A DNA stretch of 37,544 nt from Bacillus paramycoides (GCF_001884235.1 NZ_MAOI01000049.1:1-37544), one strand, 5' to 3'. Numbered from the stretch's first letter, positions 1 through 7,853 are shown. A program made the numbers and translations. Notes: generated by a model from the sequence alone, not told the origin.

Positions 1-26
1 AAAAGGATGCCTTTACAGGGCATCCT
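1..26 (-). terminator. Intrinsic terminator of dgkB
   Basis: An 8-bp perfect stem (AGGATGCC at 4-11, GGCATCCT at 19-26) is followed in the minus direction by a T run that continues past the window edge. The upstream arm lies inside the last codons of dgkB and the stop codon is in the loop, so the gene and its terminator overlap. Confidence 0.75.
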
Positions 27-918
27 CTTGATGTTCTGGAACGAATAATTCAAGACAATGATACATATTTTCAAATTCCATCGGTGCGTCTCCGCCATAT
101 TCACCATCTAAGTTAATCATTAATTTATCAGGTGAATGGACTTTAATTCGATTCGCTTGTGTATATAACACTTTCGGATTATTAATATGTTCACCGCGTT
201 GTGCTTGTGTTGCTGCTTTAATTAAATCAGCGATAGAACCTTTTTTTAGTACTAATAAATCAAATAATCCATCGTTAATAGATGCATATGGTGCTACTTT
301 TTCGAATCCACCAACTGAACGAGTATTTGTAATTAAAAACATCGTAATTTCTTCTTGTAGTAACTTCCCATCATACTCGATTTCAACATATGTTGGATGT
401 AATGATGGTAACATTTCGATTCCTTTTAAATAATAAGCAAGTTGACCTAATACTGTCTTTAGCTTGCTTGGTACTTCATATGTTAATTCTGTAATACGGC
501 CGCCACCAGCAATATTAATGAAATATGTATCATTCGCTCTCCCAAGATCTAAAGGAACTGTTTTCCCTTCACAAATAATATCCGCTGCCTCTTCAATAGC
601 ACGCGGAACACCAATTGCACGTGCAAAGTCATTTGTCGTTCCAACTGGAATAATTCCAAATTTCGGACGATGTTCATGTCCCACTAAACCATTTACTACT
701 TCATTTAGCGTACCGTCACCACCGGCCGCAATAACAACATCAAACTTGCGATCCGCAGCTTGCCTCGCCGCCACAGTTGCGTCTCCAGGACCAGTTGTCG
801 CATGACAAGATGCTTCATATCCAGCTTGTTCTAATTTTTGCAATACTTCCGGTAAGCTCTTCTTAAATAGCTCACGTCCAGAAGTAGGATTATAAATAAT
901 TCTTGCTCGTTTCATCAT
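13..918 (-). CDS. dgkB: Diacylglycerol kinase (DgkB/DagK type)
   Basis: This 301-residue soluble lipid kinase phosphorylates diacylglycerol to phosphatidate with ATP. In Bacillus it recycles the diacylglycerol released during lipoteichoic acid synthesis. The DAGK catalytic signature GGDGT is at residues 66-70, followed by LNEVVNGL, and the N-terminal YNPTSG is typical of the family. The length matches B. subtilis DgkB (about 303). The protein begins with two Met codons; either could be used, and the ribosome site is weak (AAGGAA about 17-20 nt upstream). It lies downstream of gatB as in B. subtilis, but the regulator and efflux genes that sit between them there are absent. Identification is secure; the exact start is less so. 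Confidence 0.93.
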   Translation of the reverse strand: MMKRARIIYNPTSGRELFKKSLPEVLQKLEQAGYEASCHATTGPGDATVAARQAADRKFDVVIAAGGDGTLNEVVNGLVGHEHRPKFGIIPVGTTNDFARAIGVPRAIEEAADIICEGKTVPLDLGRANDTYFINIAGGGRITELTYEVPSKLKTVLGQLAYYLKGIEMLPSLHPTYVEIEYDGKLLQEEITMFLITNTRSVGGFEKVAPYASINDGLFDLLVLKKGSIADLIKAATQAQRGEHINNPKVLYTQANRIKVHSPDKLMINLDGEYGGDAPMEFENMYHCLELFVPEHQEDAL

Positions 919-1276
919 TTATTAGCACAGGAAATTCCTTATTCATTAAAAAAAGAATACACCGAACCCTTATTCAGTATCCCTATGCCTACCTCCTCTC
1001 ATCTTCCTATCCTTCTTTTATCCCGCTCAAACAGGCAGTAAGAACCCGATTCGTGTAGCCCATCAAAAGTAACTATTCACTCATGATGGTTTTGCTTTAT
1101 TTGACCAAGAAATTTATGTCTATCCATTCTCTCACATCAATTTACATATAACGAATAATAATTATCTATTATTTCATGAGATGAAAAAACTCTCTATGTC
1201 TAGATTTATCATTATTCCCACCTTTTTGCAACTATCATACCATAGTTGCTATACAAACATTTTTTCACTTTTGACA
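919..1276. other. Intergenic stretch with no gene recognised
   Basis: This is the main part of the 476-base gap between dgkB and gatB. No convincing reading frame is seen. The plus strand carries a 60-codon stretch without a stop near 1073-1290, but it has no start codon with a ribosome site and matches nothing I recognise. The segment around 1020-1090 is less AT-rich than its flanks and could be a fragment of a dispersed repeat or a decayed gene. In B. subtilis a TetR-type regulator and an efflux pump gene occupy the equivalent place. Confidence 0.4.
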
Positions 1277-1333
1277 GTTAATCAAACGTTTATTTAAATT
1301 ATTTTTTACCATTTAAACAAACGTTTGATTAAC
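1277..1333. repeat. 57-bp imperfect palindrome (possible operator pair)
   Basis: The 23-nt arms 1277-1299 and 1311-1333 are inverted copies with one mismatch and an 11-nt AT-rich spacer. Each arm begins GTTAATCAAACGTTT. A TTGACA hexamer (1271-1276) with a weak TTAAAT 17 bp further on would place a plus-strand promoter inside the palindrome, as expected of a repressor operator. No gene starts downstream of it on either strand. Function is inferred only. Confidence 0.6.
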
Positions 1334-1334
1334 T

Positions 1335-1368
1335 CAGAAAAAACACCCAAATACGGGTGTTTTTTCTG
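1335..1368 (-). terminator. Intrinsic terminator of gatCAB
   Basis: A perfect 14-bp stem (CAGAAAAAACACCC with CAGAAAAAACACCC inverted) encloses a 6-nt loop, AAATAC. The T-rich flank of the stem works in either direction. It lies 26 nt past the gatB stop codon. Confidence 0.85.
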
Positions 1369-1394
1369 TTTAATCTTTAAGCATCTATACTATT

Positions 1395-2822
1395 TTAGCG
1401 CTTATTAATTTCTTCAAGTAAGATTTTGTTAACAAGCGGTGGATTTGCTTGTCCTTTTGTAGCTTTCATAATTTGACCAACTAAGAAGCCAATTGCACGG
1501 TCTTTACCGTTTTTAAAGTCTTCGATAGATTGCTCATTATTATCAAGAATTTCTGTTACAACCTTACGAAGTGTTCCTTCGTCAGAAATTTGAACAAGAC
1601 CTTTTGCTTTAACGATTTCTTCTGGGTCTCCACCTTTTTCAATTAATTCATTAAATACTTTCTTCGCGATTTTAGAAGAAATTGTACCTTTTTCAATTAA
1701 TTGAACCATTTTAGATAAACCAGCAGGTGTTAATGCAACGTCTTTTAATTCTTTTTGTTGTTTGTTTAAGTATGCAAGCACTTCACCCATTAGCCAGTTT
1801 GATGTTAATTTCGCATCAGCACCGTCTGCAACAGTTGCTTCAAAGAAATCAGACATCTCTTTCGTTAACGTTAATACGTGTGCATCATAAGCTGGTAAGC
1901 CAAGTTCTGCAACATAGCGAGCTTTACGTGCATCTGGAAGTTCTGGAATAGAAGCACGAACTTCTTCTTTCCACTCATCGTCGATGTAAAGTTCAACTAA
2001 GTCTGGCTCTGGGAAGTAACGGTAATCGTCAGATCCTTCTTTCACACGCATTAAGATTGTTTTCTTCGTTGCTTCATCATAACGACGTGTTTCTTGTTGG
2101 ATGATACCACCAGATAATAATTCTTTTTCTTGGCGCACTTGCTCATGCTCAAGACCTTTTTGCACGTAAGTGAAAGAGTTTAAGTTTTTCAGTTCTGCTT
2201 TTGTACCGAACTTCTCTTGTCCAACTGGACGAAGTGAAATATTCGCATCACAACGAAGAGAACCTTCTTCCATCTTACAATCAGATACACCTGTATATTG
2301 AATGATTGATTTTAACTTCTCTAAGTATGCGTATGCTTCTTCTGGAGTACGCATATCTGGCTCTGATACGATCTCGATTAAAGGCATACCTTGACGGTTG
2401 TAGTCTACTAATGAACCTTCACTTGTATGCGTTGATTTACCAGCATCTTCTTCTAAATGAAGACGTGTAATACCGATACGTTTCTTTTTACCGTCTACTT
2501 CGATTTCAATCCAACCATTTTCTCCAATTGGCTTATCAAATTGAGAGATTTGGTATGCTTTCGGATTATCTGGGTAGAAATAGTTTTTACGGTCGAACTT
2601 CGTTTCCGTTGCGATTTCACAGTTTAATGCCATTGCAGCTTTCATTGCAAAGTTAACTGCTTCTTTATTTAAAGTAGGAAGTACCCCTGGGTATCCTAAG
2701 TCAATTACACTTGTTTGTGTATTTGGCTCCGCTCCGAATTCTGTTGGACTCGCAGAGAAAATTTTCGAATTTGTTTTTAACTCAACGTGAACCTCTAAAC
2801 CAATAATTGTTTCTAAATTCAT
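1395..2822 (-). CDS. gatB: Aspartyl/glutamyl-tRNA amidotransferase subunit B
   Basis: GatB is the tRNA-binding and kinase subunit of the GatCAB complex. It activates the side chain of Glu-tRNA(Gln) (or Asp-tRNA(Asn)) with ATP so that ammonia from GatA can convert it to Gln-tRNA(Gln). The 475 residues show the usual layout: GLEVHVEL at 8-15, HLEEDAGKS at 122-130 and [16 protein letters not shown] at 141-156 in the cradle/kinase part, and a helical YqeY-like tail from about residue 330. The ATG follows AAGGAGG at good spacing. It is the last gene of gatC-gatA-gatB, 14 nt after gatA. The cytoplasmic complex is essential where no glutaminyl-tRNA synthetase exists, as in Bacillus. Confidence 0.97.
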   Translation of the reverse strand: MNLETIIGLEVHVELKTNSKIFSASPTEFGAEPNTQTSVIDLGYPGVLPTLNKEAVNFAMKAAMALNCEIATETKFDRKNYFYPDNPKAYQISQFDKPIGENGWIEIEVDGKKKRIGITRLHLEEDAGKSTHTSEGSLVDYNRQGMPLIEIVSEPDMRTPEEAYAYLEKLKSIIQYTGVSDCKMEEGSLRCDANISLRPVGQEKFGTKAELKNLNSFTYVQKGLEHEQVRQEKELLSGGIIQQETRRYDEATKKTILMRVKEGSDDYRYFPEPDLVELYIDDEWKEEVRASIPELPDARKARYVAELGLPAYDAHVLTLTKEMSDFFEATVADGADAKLTSNWLMGEVLAYLNKQQKELKDVALTPAGLSKMVQLIEKGTISSKIAKKVFNELIEKGGDPEEIVKAKGLVQISDEGTLRKVVTEILDNNEQSIEDFKNGKDRAIGFLVGQIMKATKGQANPPLVNKILLEEINKR

Positions 2823-2836
2823 CTATGCTCGCCTCC

Positions 2837-4294
2837 TTACAGACTTGCTTTTTTTGTATGATAGTCTGTTGCTTGCTCAAACGCATGTGCAACGCGGTAA
2901 ATTGTCGCTTCATCGAAGTGTTTACCAATGATTTGTAGACCAAGTGGCATGTTGTTAGCACCGAATCCACATGGAACAGAAATCGCTGGAACACCCGCTA
3001 AGTTTACTGGGATTGTTAAAATGTCATTTGCATACATTGTCATTGGATCGTCCACTTTTTCGCCCACTTTAAATGCTGGAGTTGGCGTTGTTGGTCCAAT
3101 AATAACATCGTAGTTAGCAAATACATTTTCAAAGTCGTTTTTAATTAATGTACGTACTTGTTGTGCTTTCTTGTAATATGCATCATAGTAACCAGAGCTA
3201 AGAGCAAATGTACCAAGCATAATACGACGTTTTACTTCATCACCGAAACCTTCGCTACGCGTGTTTTTGTAAAGATCTAATAAATTACTTACATTATCAG
3301 AACGAACACCGTAACGTACGCCATCGAAGCGTGAAAGGTTAGCAGATGCTTCAGAAGAAGATAATAAGTAATATGTTGCTAGAGCGTATTTAGAGTGCGG
3401 AAGAGATACTTCTTCCCAAGTTGCGCCCATACCTTCTAATACTTTTAAAGCAGCTAGTACTGACTCACGAGCTTCTTCGCCAACACCTTCGCCTAAGTAT
3501 TCTTTCGGTACAGCAATGCGTAAGCCTTTAACGTCGCCTGTTAAACCAGCTAAGTAGTTTCCAACTTCAACATTTGCAGAAGTTGCATCCATGCGGTCAA
3601 TACCTGAAATAGCTTGTAATAAGTATGCATTGTCTTCTACTGTACGTGTAATCGGTCCGATTTGGTCAAGTGAAGATGCGAATGCTACTAATCCGTAACG
3701 AGATACGCGTCCGTAAGTTGGTTTTAAACCTACAACGCCGCAATATGCAGCTGGCTGACGGATAGAACCACCCGTATCAGAACCTAGAGAGAATAATACT
3801 TCTCCTGCCGCTACTGCCGCTGCAGAACCACCACTAGATCCGCCCGGAACATAGTCTAAGTTCCATGGGTTTTTTGTAGCATAGAAACCTGAGTTTTCAT
3901 TTGAAGAACCCATTGCGAACTCGTCCATATTTAATTTACCGATTGTAATTGTGTCAGCAGTTTTTAACTTTTGCACAACTGTCGCATCATAAATTGGATC
4001 GAAGTTTGCTAATATTTTACTCGCACAAGTTGTACGAAGTCCGTTAGTTACAATGTTATCCTTTACACCGATAGGCATACCGAATAGTAAACCATTATCT
4101 TCAGCGCCAATCTTTGCATCTAATTCTTTCGCTTTCGCGCGTGCATTTTCTTCATCTAATGTAAGAAAAGCTTTTACGTTATCTTCAACATCCGCAATAC
4201 GTTTGTAAGATTCTTCTACTAAATCCGTAACGGAAATTTCTTTGTTGTTTAACTTCTTATGTAACTCTGATACAGAATGATCAAATAATGACAT
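2837..4294 (-). CDS. gatA: Glutamyl-tRNA(Gln) amidotransferase subunit A
   Basis: GatA is the glutaminase subunit of GatCAB. It releases ammonia from glutamine and channels it to GatB. The 485-residue protein belongs to the amidase-signature family, and the Ser-cisSer-Lys triad is visible as K78 (in GVKDN), S153 (first Ser of GGSSGGS) and S177 (in DTGGS). The ATG is preceded by GAGGAGGGG. It follows gatC by 15 nt and precedes gatB by 14 nt, so the three subunits are co-transcribed in stoichiometric order. Full length, nothing unusual. Confidence 0.97.
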   Translation of the reverse strand: MSLFDHSVSELHKKLNNKEISVTDLVEESYKRIADVEDNVKAFLTLDEENARAKAKELDAKIGAEDNGLLFGMPIGVKDNIVTNGLRTTCASKILANFDPIYDATVVQKLKTADTITIGKLNMDEFAMGSSNENSGFYATKNPWNLDYVPGGSSGGSAAAVAAGEVLFSLGSDTGGSIRQPAAYCGVVGLKPTYGRVSRYGLVAFASSLDQIGPITRTVEDNAYLLQAISGIDRMDATSANVEVGNYLAGLTGDVKGLRIAVPKEYLGEGVGEEARESVLAALKVLEGMGATWEEVSLPHSKYALATYYLLSSSEASANLSRFDGVRYGVRSDNVSNLLDLYKNTRSEGFGDEVKRRIMLGTFALSSGYYDAYYKKAQQVRTLIKNDFENVFANYDVIIGPTTPTPAFKVGEKVDDPMTMYANDILTIPVNLAGVPAISVPCGFGANNMPLGLQIIGKHFDEATIYRVAHAFEQATDYHTKKASL

Positions 4295-4309
4295 CGAAAT
4301 TCCCCTCCT

Positions 4310-4600
4310 CTATTCTAATACTGCTGGAACACGGATTTGATTATCTTTGTGATCCGGTGCATTTTTTAATACTTCTTCTACTGGTAAACCTTTTTCTGGC
4401 ACATCTTCACGCATAACATTTTTCATTGTTAATACATGAGTTGTTGGTTTTACATCTGTTGTATCTAATTCATTTAACTGTTCTGCAAATGTAACAATTG
4501 CATCTAGTTGTTTTTGAAATTTTTCTGCTTCTTGATCAGTAATTGCAAGACGTGCTAAATGTGCTACGTGCTTTACATTCTCAACGGAAATTCTTGACAC
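4310..4600 (-). CDS. gatC: Glutamyl-tRNA(Gln) amidotransferase subunit C (GTG start)
   Basis: The 96-residue GatC wraps around the GatA-GatB interface and stabilises the amidotransferase. The sequence [13 protein letters not shown]-type N-terminal helix (here [15 protein letters not shown]) and the DVKPTTHV segment are characteristic. The start is GTG, eight bases after GGAGGTGG, and no ATG is available nearby. It is the first gene of gatCAB. A TTGCTT/TATCAT promoter lies about 50-75 nt upstream. Confidence 0.95.
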
Positions 4601-4646
4601 GGCTAGGCCACCTCCATAATATATCGTTCAATCTACAATACTATTG

Positions 4647-4676
4647 ATGATACCAAATTTTCAGTACTTCAAGCAA
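4647..4676 (-). promoter_or_regulatory. Candidate sigma-A promoter of gatCAB
   Basis: On the minus strand TTGCTT (4671-4676) is followed after 18 bp by TATCAT (4647-4652). This places the transcript start about 35-40 nt before the gatC ribosome site. The hexamers are imperfect, so this is a moderate call. Confidence 0.45.
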
Positions 4677-4712
4677 GTCAACACATGGCACTTACAGCAT
4701 TTTTACACAAAA

Positions 4713-4736
4713 AAAGAAAGGCAAATGCCTTTCTTT
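4713..4736 (-). terminator. Intrinsic terminator of the YiaA-like gene
   Basis: The hairpin has a 10-bp stem (AAAGAAAGGC, then GCCTTTCTTT) and a 4-nt loop. On the minus strand a run of Ts follows. It ends 5 nt beyond the stop codon at 4742. Confidence 0.8.
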
Positions 4737-4741
4737 ACAAT

Positions 4742-4978
4742 TTACTCTTTATCTAACGGTTTATTTTTTGGAAATCTTTCATTATCCTCTTCATTATCAC
4801 GAATTGTTTTTTGCAATACAATACAAGACATCGTTAAAAATAATGTCCCAAGTAAATAGTACCCTTTTACACTAAGCGTTTCATCTAATGTATATATACC
4901 TATTAACATTCCAGAAAGCACGCAAACAAATGAAGTCCATGCTAAAAACGTGAACGCTTGCGTATTTCTTCTCTTCAT
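4742..4978 (-). CDS. Small membrane protein, YiaA/YiaB two-helix type
   Basis: A 78-residue protein with two hydrophobic segments (about residues 9-30 and 38-56) joined by a short loop. The second is followed by KTIRDNEEDN and a charged, Lys/Glu-rich tail. The pattern of two helices ending in KxxRD resembles the YiaA/YiaB domain, whose function is unknown. The ATG at 4976-4978 follows GAGGGGGAGAACG and is preferred to an in-frame start ten codons upstream that lacks a ribosome site. It is single and divergent from the MarR gene. A 16-bp palindrome lies in its promoter region. The domain call is by recognition, and no role is inferred. Confidence 0.7.
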   Translation of the reverse strand: MKRRNTQAFTFLAWTSFVCVLSGMLIGIYTLDETLSVKGYYLLGTLFLTMSCIVLQKTIRDNEEDNERFPKNKPLDKE

Positions 4979-5012
4979 CGTTCTCCCCCTCGTTAGCTGT
5001 ACACCCATTATA

Positions 5013-5028
5013 GATAAATATATTTATC
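5013..5028. promoter_or_regulatory. 16-bp perfect palindrome in the divergent promoter region
   Basis: GATAAATATATTTATC is its own reverse complement. A TATAAT (minus strand, adjacent at about 5007-5012) touches it, so it may be an operator for the YiaA-like gene. At this AT content a chance origin is possible. Confidence 0.4.
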
Positions 5029-5137
5029 ATTATGGATTTTTATGTAAATTATCTTTTTTCTATTTATTAATCTATTACAAAAAGTCTCTATTTCGAAGAA
5101 TATTTTCTGACTAGACTGAAAAAAACAATTAAAATGA

Positions 5138-5166
5138 TTGACATTTATTTCAAATCAACATAATAT
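5138..5166 (+). promoter_or_regulatory. Sigma-A promoter of the MarR gene
   Basis: A consensus TTGACA (5138-5143) and TAATAT (5161-5166) are separated by exactly 17 bp. This is one of the strongest promoter matches in the window. Confidence 0.8.
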
Positions 5167-5174
5167 AAAAACAA

Positions 5175-5195
5175 ATATTACGAATCTCGAAATAT
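5175..5195. promoter_or_regulatory. 21-bp dyad, probable MarR autoregulatory operator
   Basis: The dyad ATATTACGA-N3-TCGAAATAT has one mismatched pair in its arms and lies 8 bp downstream of the -10 box, over the expected transcript start. Binding there would block RNA polymerase. The same motif recurs, inverted, before the ATPase gene (5723-5743), with a related TTCGA-CAT-TCGAA beside it. The arrangement is seen in the sequence; that the neighbouring MarR protein binds it is inference. Confidence 0.65.
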
Positions 5196-5211
5196 ACGGG
5201 AGTGGAAATAA

Positions 5212-5694
5212 TTGTTGCAATATGAACATTTTTTAGACTTACTGCTAGATAACGCCAAGAAACTTTTCTATCCTGAAGAATGGGTAACCCTTGATCTAAC
5301 GCTTTCTAAGACAGAAGTGTTTTGTTTACTTTGGATGGAGCGAAATGCAGATATTACAATGACAAAAATTGCTGATCTTCTTGATATACCGATGAGTACA
5401 ACGACAGGCGTCGTAAATCGCCTTGTAAAAAAGGGATATATTGAACGTTATCGAGATGAAAAGGATCGACGCATTGTATTAATTCGTTTAACAGAAAACG
5501 GCATAATGCTCGTTCAAGAAGTAAAACAAAATGCCGCCCATTACTTTAGCCTAGTGACAGAAGCATTGTCAGAAGAAGAAAAAGCATTCTTGCTACAAAT
5601 ATTCCAAAAGATCATGAATCACATTGCTACGTCACAGCAAAAAACAGAAGAAAAAGTTTCTACACCTAAAATGAAAAACATTCCGATTGAATAA
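5212..5694 (+). CDS. MarR-family transcriptional regulator (TTG start)
   Basis: A 160-residue winged-helix repressor of the MarR family. Helix-turn-helix residues are about 50-75 (MTKIADLLDIPMSTTTGVVN), and the wing carries the family signature DEKDRRIVLIRLTENG at about 87-102. Long N- and C-terminal helices provide the dimer interface. The start is TTG, following GGGAGTGG. The strong promoter and a 21-bp dyad over its start suggest it represses itself. A terminator hairpin overlaps its stop codon and separates it from the ATPase gene 75 nt downstream, but related dyads there suggest that gene is in its regulon. The inducing ligand is unknown. Confidence 0.88.
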   Translation: MLQYEHFLDLLLDNAKKLFYPEEWVTLDLTLSKTEVFCLLWMERNADITMTKIADLLDIPMSTTTGVVNRLVKKGYIERYRDEKDRRIVLIRLTENGIMLVQEVKQNAAHYFSLVTEALSEEEKAFLLQIFQKIMNHIATSQQKTEEKVSTPKMKNIPIE

Positions 5695-5720
5695 AACCCT
5701 GGCCGGGTTTTTATTCAATC
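5685..5720 (+). terminator. Hairpin terminator overlapping the MarR stop codon
   Basis: GATTGAATAAAACCC (5685-5699) pairs with GGGTTTTTATTCAATC (5705-5720) around a 5-nt loop, TGGCC. The TAA stop lies in the 5' arm. The long A/T-rich base gives T residues on either strand. It should end or attenuate transcription before the ATPase gene. Confidence 0.7.
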
Positions 5721-5722
5721 AT

Positions 5723-5755
5723 TTACTTCGAAACTCGTAATATTCGACATTCGAA
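5723..5755. promoter_or_regulatory. Two tandem TTCGA-N3-TCGAA-type dyads upstream of the ATPase gene
   Basis: Dyad one, centred at 5733, reads TTCGA-AAC-TCGTAATAT in the inverted orientation of the MarR operator. Dyad two, centred at 5749, is a perfect TTCGA-CAT-TCGAA. The centres are 16 bp apart, and the second ends just before the ribosome site. A possible -10 TAATAT (5738-5743) lies between them. They probably bind the neighbouring MarR regulator. Confidence 0.55.
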
Positions 5756-5769
5756 ACAAAGGGGATATA

Positions 5770-6951
5770 ATGATGAGAATTATTTTGTATACAGGTAAAG
5801 GCGGCGTAGGAAAAACTAGCATTTCAGCAGCAACAGCACTTCAAAGTGCAAAACAAGGATTAAGAACATTAGTAATGAGCACAGATCCTGCTCATAGTTT
5901 AGGAGATTCACTTGGTATAAAACTATCTTCTGAACCATTAGAAATTCGAGAAAATTTATGGGCACAAGAAATTAATACTATTTATGAAATGGAAAAAGGT
6001 TGGGGCAAATTACAGAAATACATTACACTACTCTTCACTTCCAAAGCAGCTGACGATATTACAACAGAAGAATTAACAATGTTTCCTGGTATGGAAGATT
6101 TAATTAGCTTACTTCGAGTACTCGATTACTATAAACAAAACACATATGACGTCATCATTATTGATTGCGCACCAACAGGAGAAACTTTAGCAATGCTTAG
6201 TTTTCCAGATATGCTCGGCTGGTGGATGGAAAAACTATTTCCTATTAAAAGAAAGGTTTTAAAAGTTGTTCGTCCTGTAGCACAACCACTCCTTGGCGTC
6301 CCTCTCCCAACAGATGATATTATGGACGAATTAACGAATACGCTTGAACAACTTGGAGAAATGAGAGATATTTTATCAAACCGAGAAGTAACAAGTATTC
6401 GCGTTGTTGTAAATCCTGAAAAAATGGTTATTAAAGAAGCTCAGCGCAGTTTTACGTATTTAAATTTATACGATTATAACGTAGATGCCATTATGATTAA
6501 CCGCGTCATCCCCAACACTGTCACCGATCCTTATTTTCAGGCATGGAAAGATACACAAAAGAAATATAAAACATTAATTCAAAATAGCTTTCAACCACTT
6601 CCTATTTATGAAGCTCCGATGTTTGAGCAAGAAGTTGTTGGGCTGTCTATGTTAGAGCGTGTCGGAGATGCTTTATTTAAAACTGATCCTTGTCCTACTG
6701 AAGTGAAATTCAACGGTCGCACGCAATATGTAAAAAAAGATGGTGATGAATATATTTTCGTTCTGTCCATTCCCTTCTCAAACAAAAGTGAACTTTCATT
6801 AAATCAAAAAGGTGATGAACTTATTATTCGAGCCGGTTCTGTGAAGCGAAATATCACATTACCAAAAACATTAACGCACCTTTCTATTCAAGGAGCTAAG
6901 TTTGAAGATGATGTACTAAACATTCGGTTTGGAGGTGTAGTACATGCATGA
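5770..6951 (+). CDS. ArsA/Get3-family ATPase with C-terminal HSP20-like domain
   Basis: A 393-residue cytoplasmic P-loop ATPase. The deviant Walker A motif GKGGVGKT is at residues 9-16, switch I DPAHS at 39-43, and the switch II-like DCAPTGET near 136-143. These are diagnostic of the ArsA/Get3 group of intradimeric ATPases. The last 80 residues (about 312-390) form a beta-rich segment resembling the ArsA HSP20-like domain. It has a single ATPase half, not the duplicated one of plasmid ArsA. No arsB, arsR, arsC or arsD is nearby, so arsenite transport is not supported and a targeting or stress role is as likely. GGGG precedes two consecutive ATG codons; either may start. It overlaps the next gene by 8 nt. 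Confidence 0.85.
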   Translation: MMRIILYTGKGGVGKTSISAATALQSAKQGLRTLVMSTDPAHSLGDSLGIKLSSEPLEIRENLWAQEINTIYEMEKGWGKLQKYITLLFTSKAADDITTEELTMFPGMEDLISLLRVLDYYKQNTYDVIIIDCAPTGETLAMLSFPDMLGWWMEKLFPIKRKVLKVVRPVAQPLLGVPLPTDDIMDELTNTLEQLGEMRDILSNREVTSIRVVVNPEKMVIKEAQRSFTYLNLYDYNVDAIMINRVIPNTVTDPYFQAWKDTQKKYKTLIQNSFQPLPIYEAPMFEQEVVGLSMLERVGDALFKTDPCPTEVKFNGRTQYVKKDGDEYIFVLSIPFSNKSELSLNQKGDELIIRAGSVKRNITLPKTLTHLSIQGAKFEDDVLNIRFGGVVHA

Positions 6952-7135
6952 TGAACTTTTACGGAGAATAATTCGTACAAAACTAAAAGTTAGTATGCGT
7001 ATATTAGAAGAGCTACCAAATCCGATTCAGCAATCAGCTAAGCAAGCACTAAACATTTTACAGGAGGAGCTCTCTTCTTATACGGAAGAACAACCACATC
7101 CTGAAGGTAATTTAAAAAGTATCATCATTGAATAA
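6944..7135 (+). CDS. Small protein coupled to the ArsA-type ATPase, unknown function
   Basis: A 63-residue, mainly helical protein: a basic N-terminal helix (RRIIRTKLKVSMRI), a PNP turn, a second amphipathic helix (about 27-47) and a polar tail. It starts inside the last 8 bases of the ATPase gene, which implies translational coupling and a shared role, perhaps as a small partner. I do not recognise a family. A hairpin follows its stop. Confidence 0.65.
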   Translation: MHDELLRRIIRTKLKVSMRILEELPNPIQQSAKQALNILQEELSSYTEEQPHPEGNLKSIIIE

Positions 7136-7143
7136 CCCTATCC

Positions 7144-7178
7144 GTATAGAAGGCCTGCTTTTTATAGGCTTTCTATAC
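7144..7178 (+). terminator. Hairpin after the ATPase operon
   Basis: A 13-bp stem (GTATAGAAGGCCT with AGGCTTTCTATAC, one G-U pair) lies 8 nt after the stop at 7135. The downstream T content is modest, so termination may be partial and allow read-through into the HXXEE gene. Confidence 0.55.
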
Positions 7179-7199
7179 CTTTATTGGAGCTGATGTAAG

Positions 7200-7685
7200 T
7201 TGATAAAAACATCTTCAACAAGATATTTCGCCACTAATACAATCTGGCTAATCCCCTTTTTATTTTTCATTCATAACCTTGAAGAGGCTTTTCAAATGCC
7301 ACAATACCTTGCTAATCAATTTTCGATCCACTTTATAACTAACAAACAATTTTTCATTGCAATTTCCATATTAACAACATTGGTCTTACTCATAGTCATT
7401 CTATATCAATTAAGCATCATATCTTCTATGTACTGGATTATTTTTATACAGGGCTGTATCTTCTTTAACGCCGTTCAACATGTTATTTTATTTGTTATTT
7501 ATCGTTCTTATAACCCAGGAGTAATATCAGCATCCATCATTATCCTATTTTCTCTTTTCTTATTTTCATCAAAGAAACTATTAATCCATAAAAGGAATTT
7601 AGCAATTACACTCATTTTCAGTTTACTTTCTTACCCAATTATAATTTGGATTACCTTACTATTCGCTAGCTGCTTTCAACAATAA
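7200..7685 (+). CDS. HXXEE-domain integral membrane protein (TTG start)
   Basis: A 161-residue, very hydrophobic protein with about five predicted membrane segments. The HNLEE motif (H25, E28, E29) at the end of the first segment matches the HXXEE domain, a membrane family with no assigned function in which the His and Glu residues could bind metal. The start is TTG with GGAG 10 nt upstream. A later Met would delete the motif, so the TTG is preferred. It is on the plus strand after the ATPase operon and convergent with metQ. Any link with the ATPase is only positional. Confidence 0.72.
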   Translation: MIKTSSTRYFATNTIWLIPFLFFIHNLEEAFQMPQYLANQFSIHFITNKQFFIAISILTTLVLLIVILYQLSIISSMYWIIFIQGCIFFNAVQHVILFVIYRSYNPGVISASIIILFSLFLFSSKKLLIHKRNLAITLIFSLLSYPIIIWITLLFASCFQQ

Positions 7686-7689
7686 AAAA

Positions 7690-7711
7690 AGACCAAGAAA
7701 ATTCCTGGTCT
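7690..7711 (-). terminator. Terminator between the HXXEE gene and metQ
   Basis: The stem is AGACCA/TGGTCT, extended by G-A-A/T-T-C, and seven Ts follow on the minus strand. The T run and the G-U pair in the stem favour minus-strand use, so this is the probable end of the metNIQ transcript. It would also stop convergent transcription only weakly. Confidence 0.6.
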
Positions 7712-7716
7712 ATCAC

Positions 7717-7846
7717 TCTACTTAACAAACATTGGATTCTACGTTATACAAAATTGGAAGGTACAGAATTAGGGTTTTGTTTGTTAAGTAGATTATATGT
7801 TAAGCGAACTAACAGCGGAGGGGTTCCTTCTGTTAGCCCGTTAAAC
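7717..7846. repeat. Double inverted-repeat element downstream of metQ
   Basis: There are two adjacent dyads. The first has perfect 15-nt arms at 7717-7731 and 7778-7792 (TCTACTTAACAAACA and its inverse) around 46 nt, with inner ATTCT/AGAAT pairing. The second spans 7799-7846, with CTAACAG (7809-7815) and CTGTTAG (7830-7836) and imperfect outer GTTAA/TTAAC arms. No reading frame is present. The layout resembles the dispersed hairpin repeats (bcr family) of the B. cereus group, but I cannot confirm the match. Confidence 0.6.
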
Positions 7847-7853
7847 TCAATAA

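Noticed and set aside
464-805. 113-codon plus-strand open frame
   Set aside because: It lies antisense within dgkB, has no ribosome site and its product is low-complexity; a shadow of the real gene.
1073-1290. Possible remnant of a coding gene on the plus strand
   Set aside because: A stop-free run exists but has no start, no ribosome site and no recognisable product; too weak to call a pseudogene.
5770-6951. Arsenite efflux ATPase (arsA resistance gene)
   Set aside because: The family fold is right, but it has one ATPase half and no ars genes nearby, and the cysteine triad of plasmid ArsA is not evident. I kept a neutral family name.
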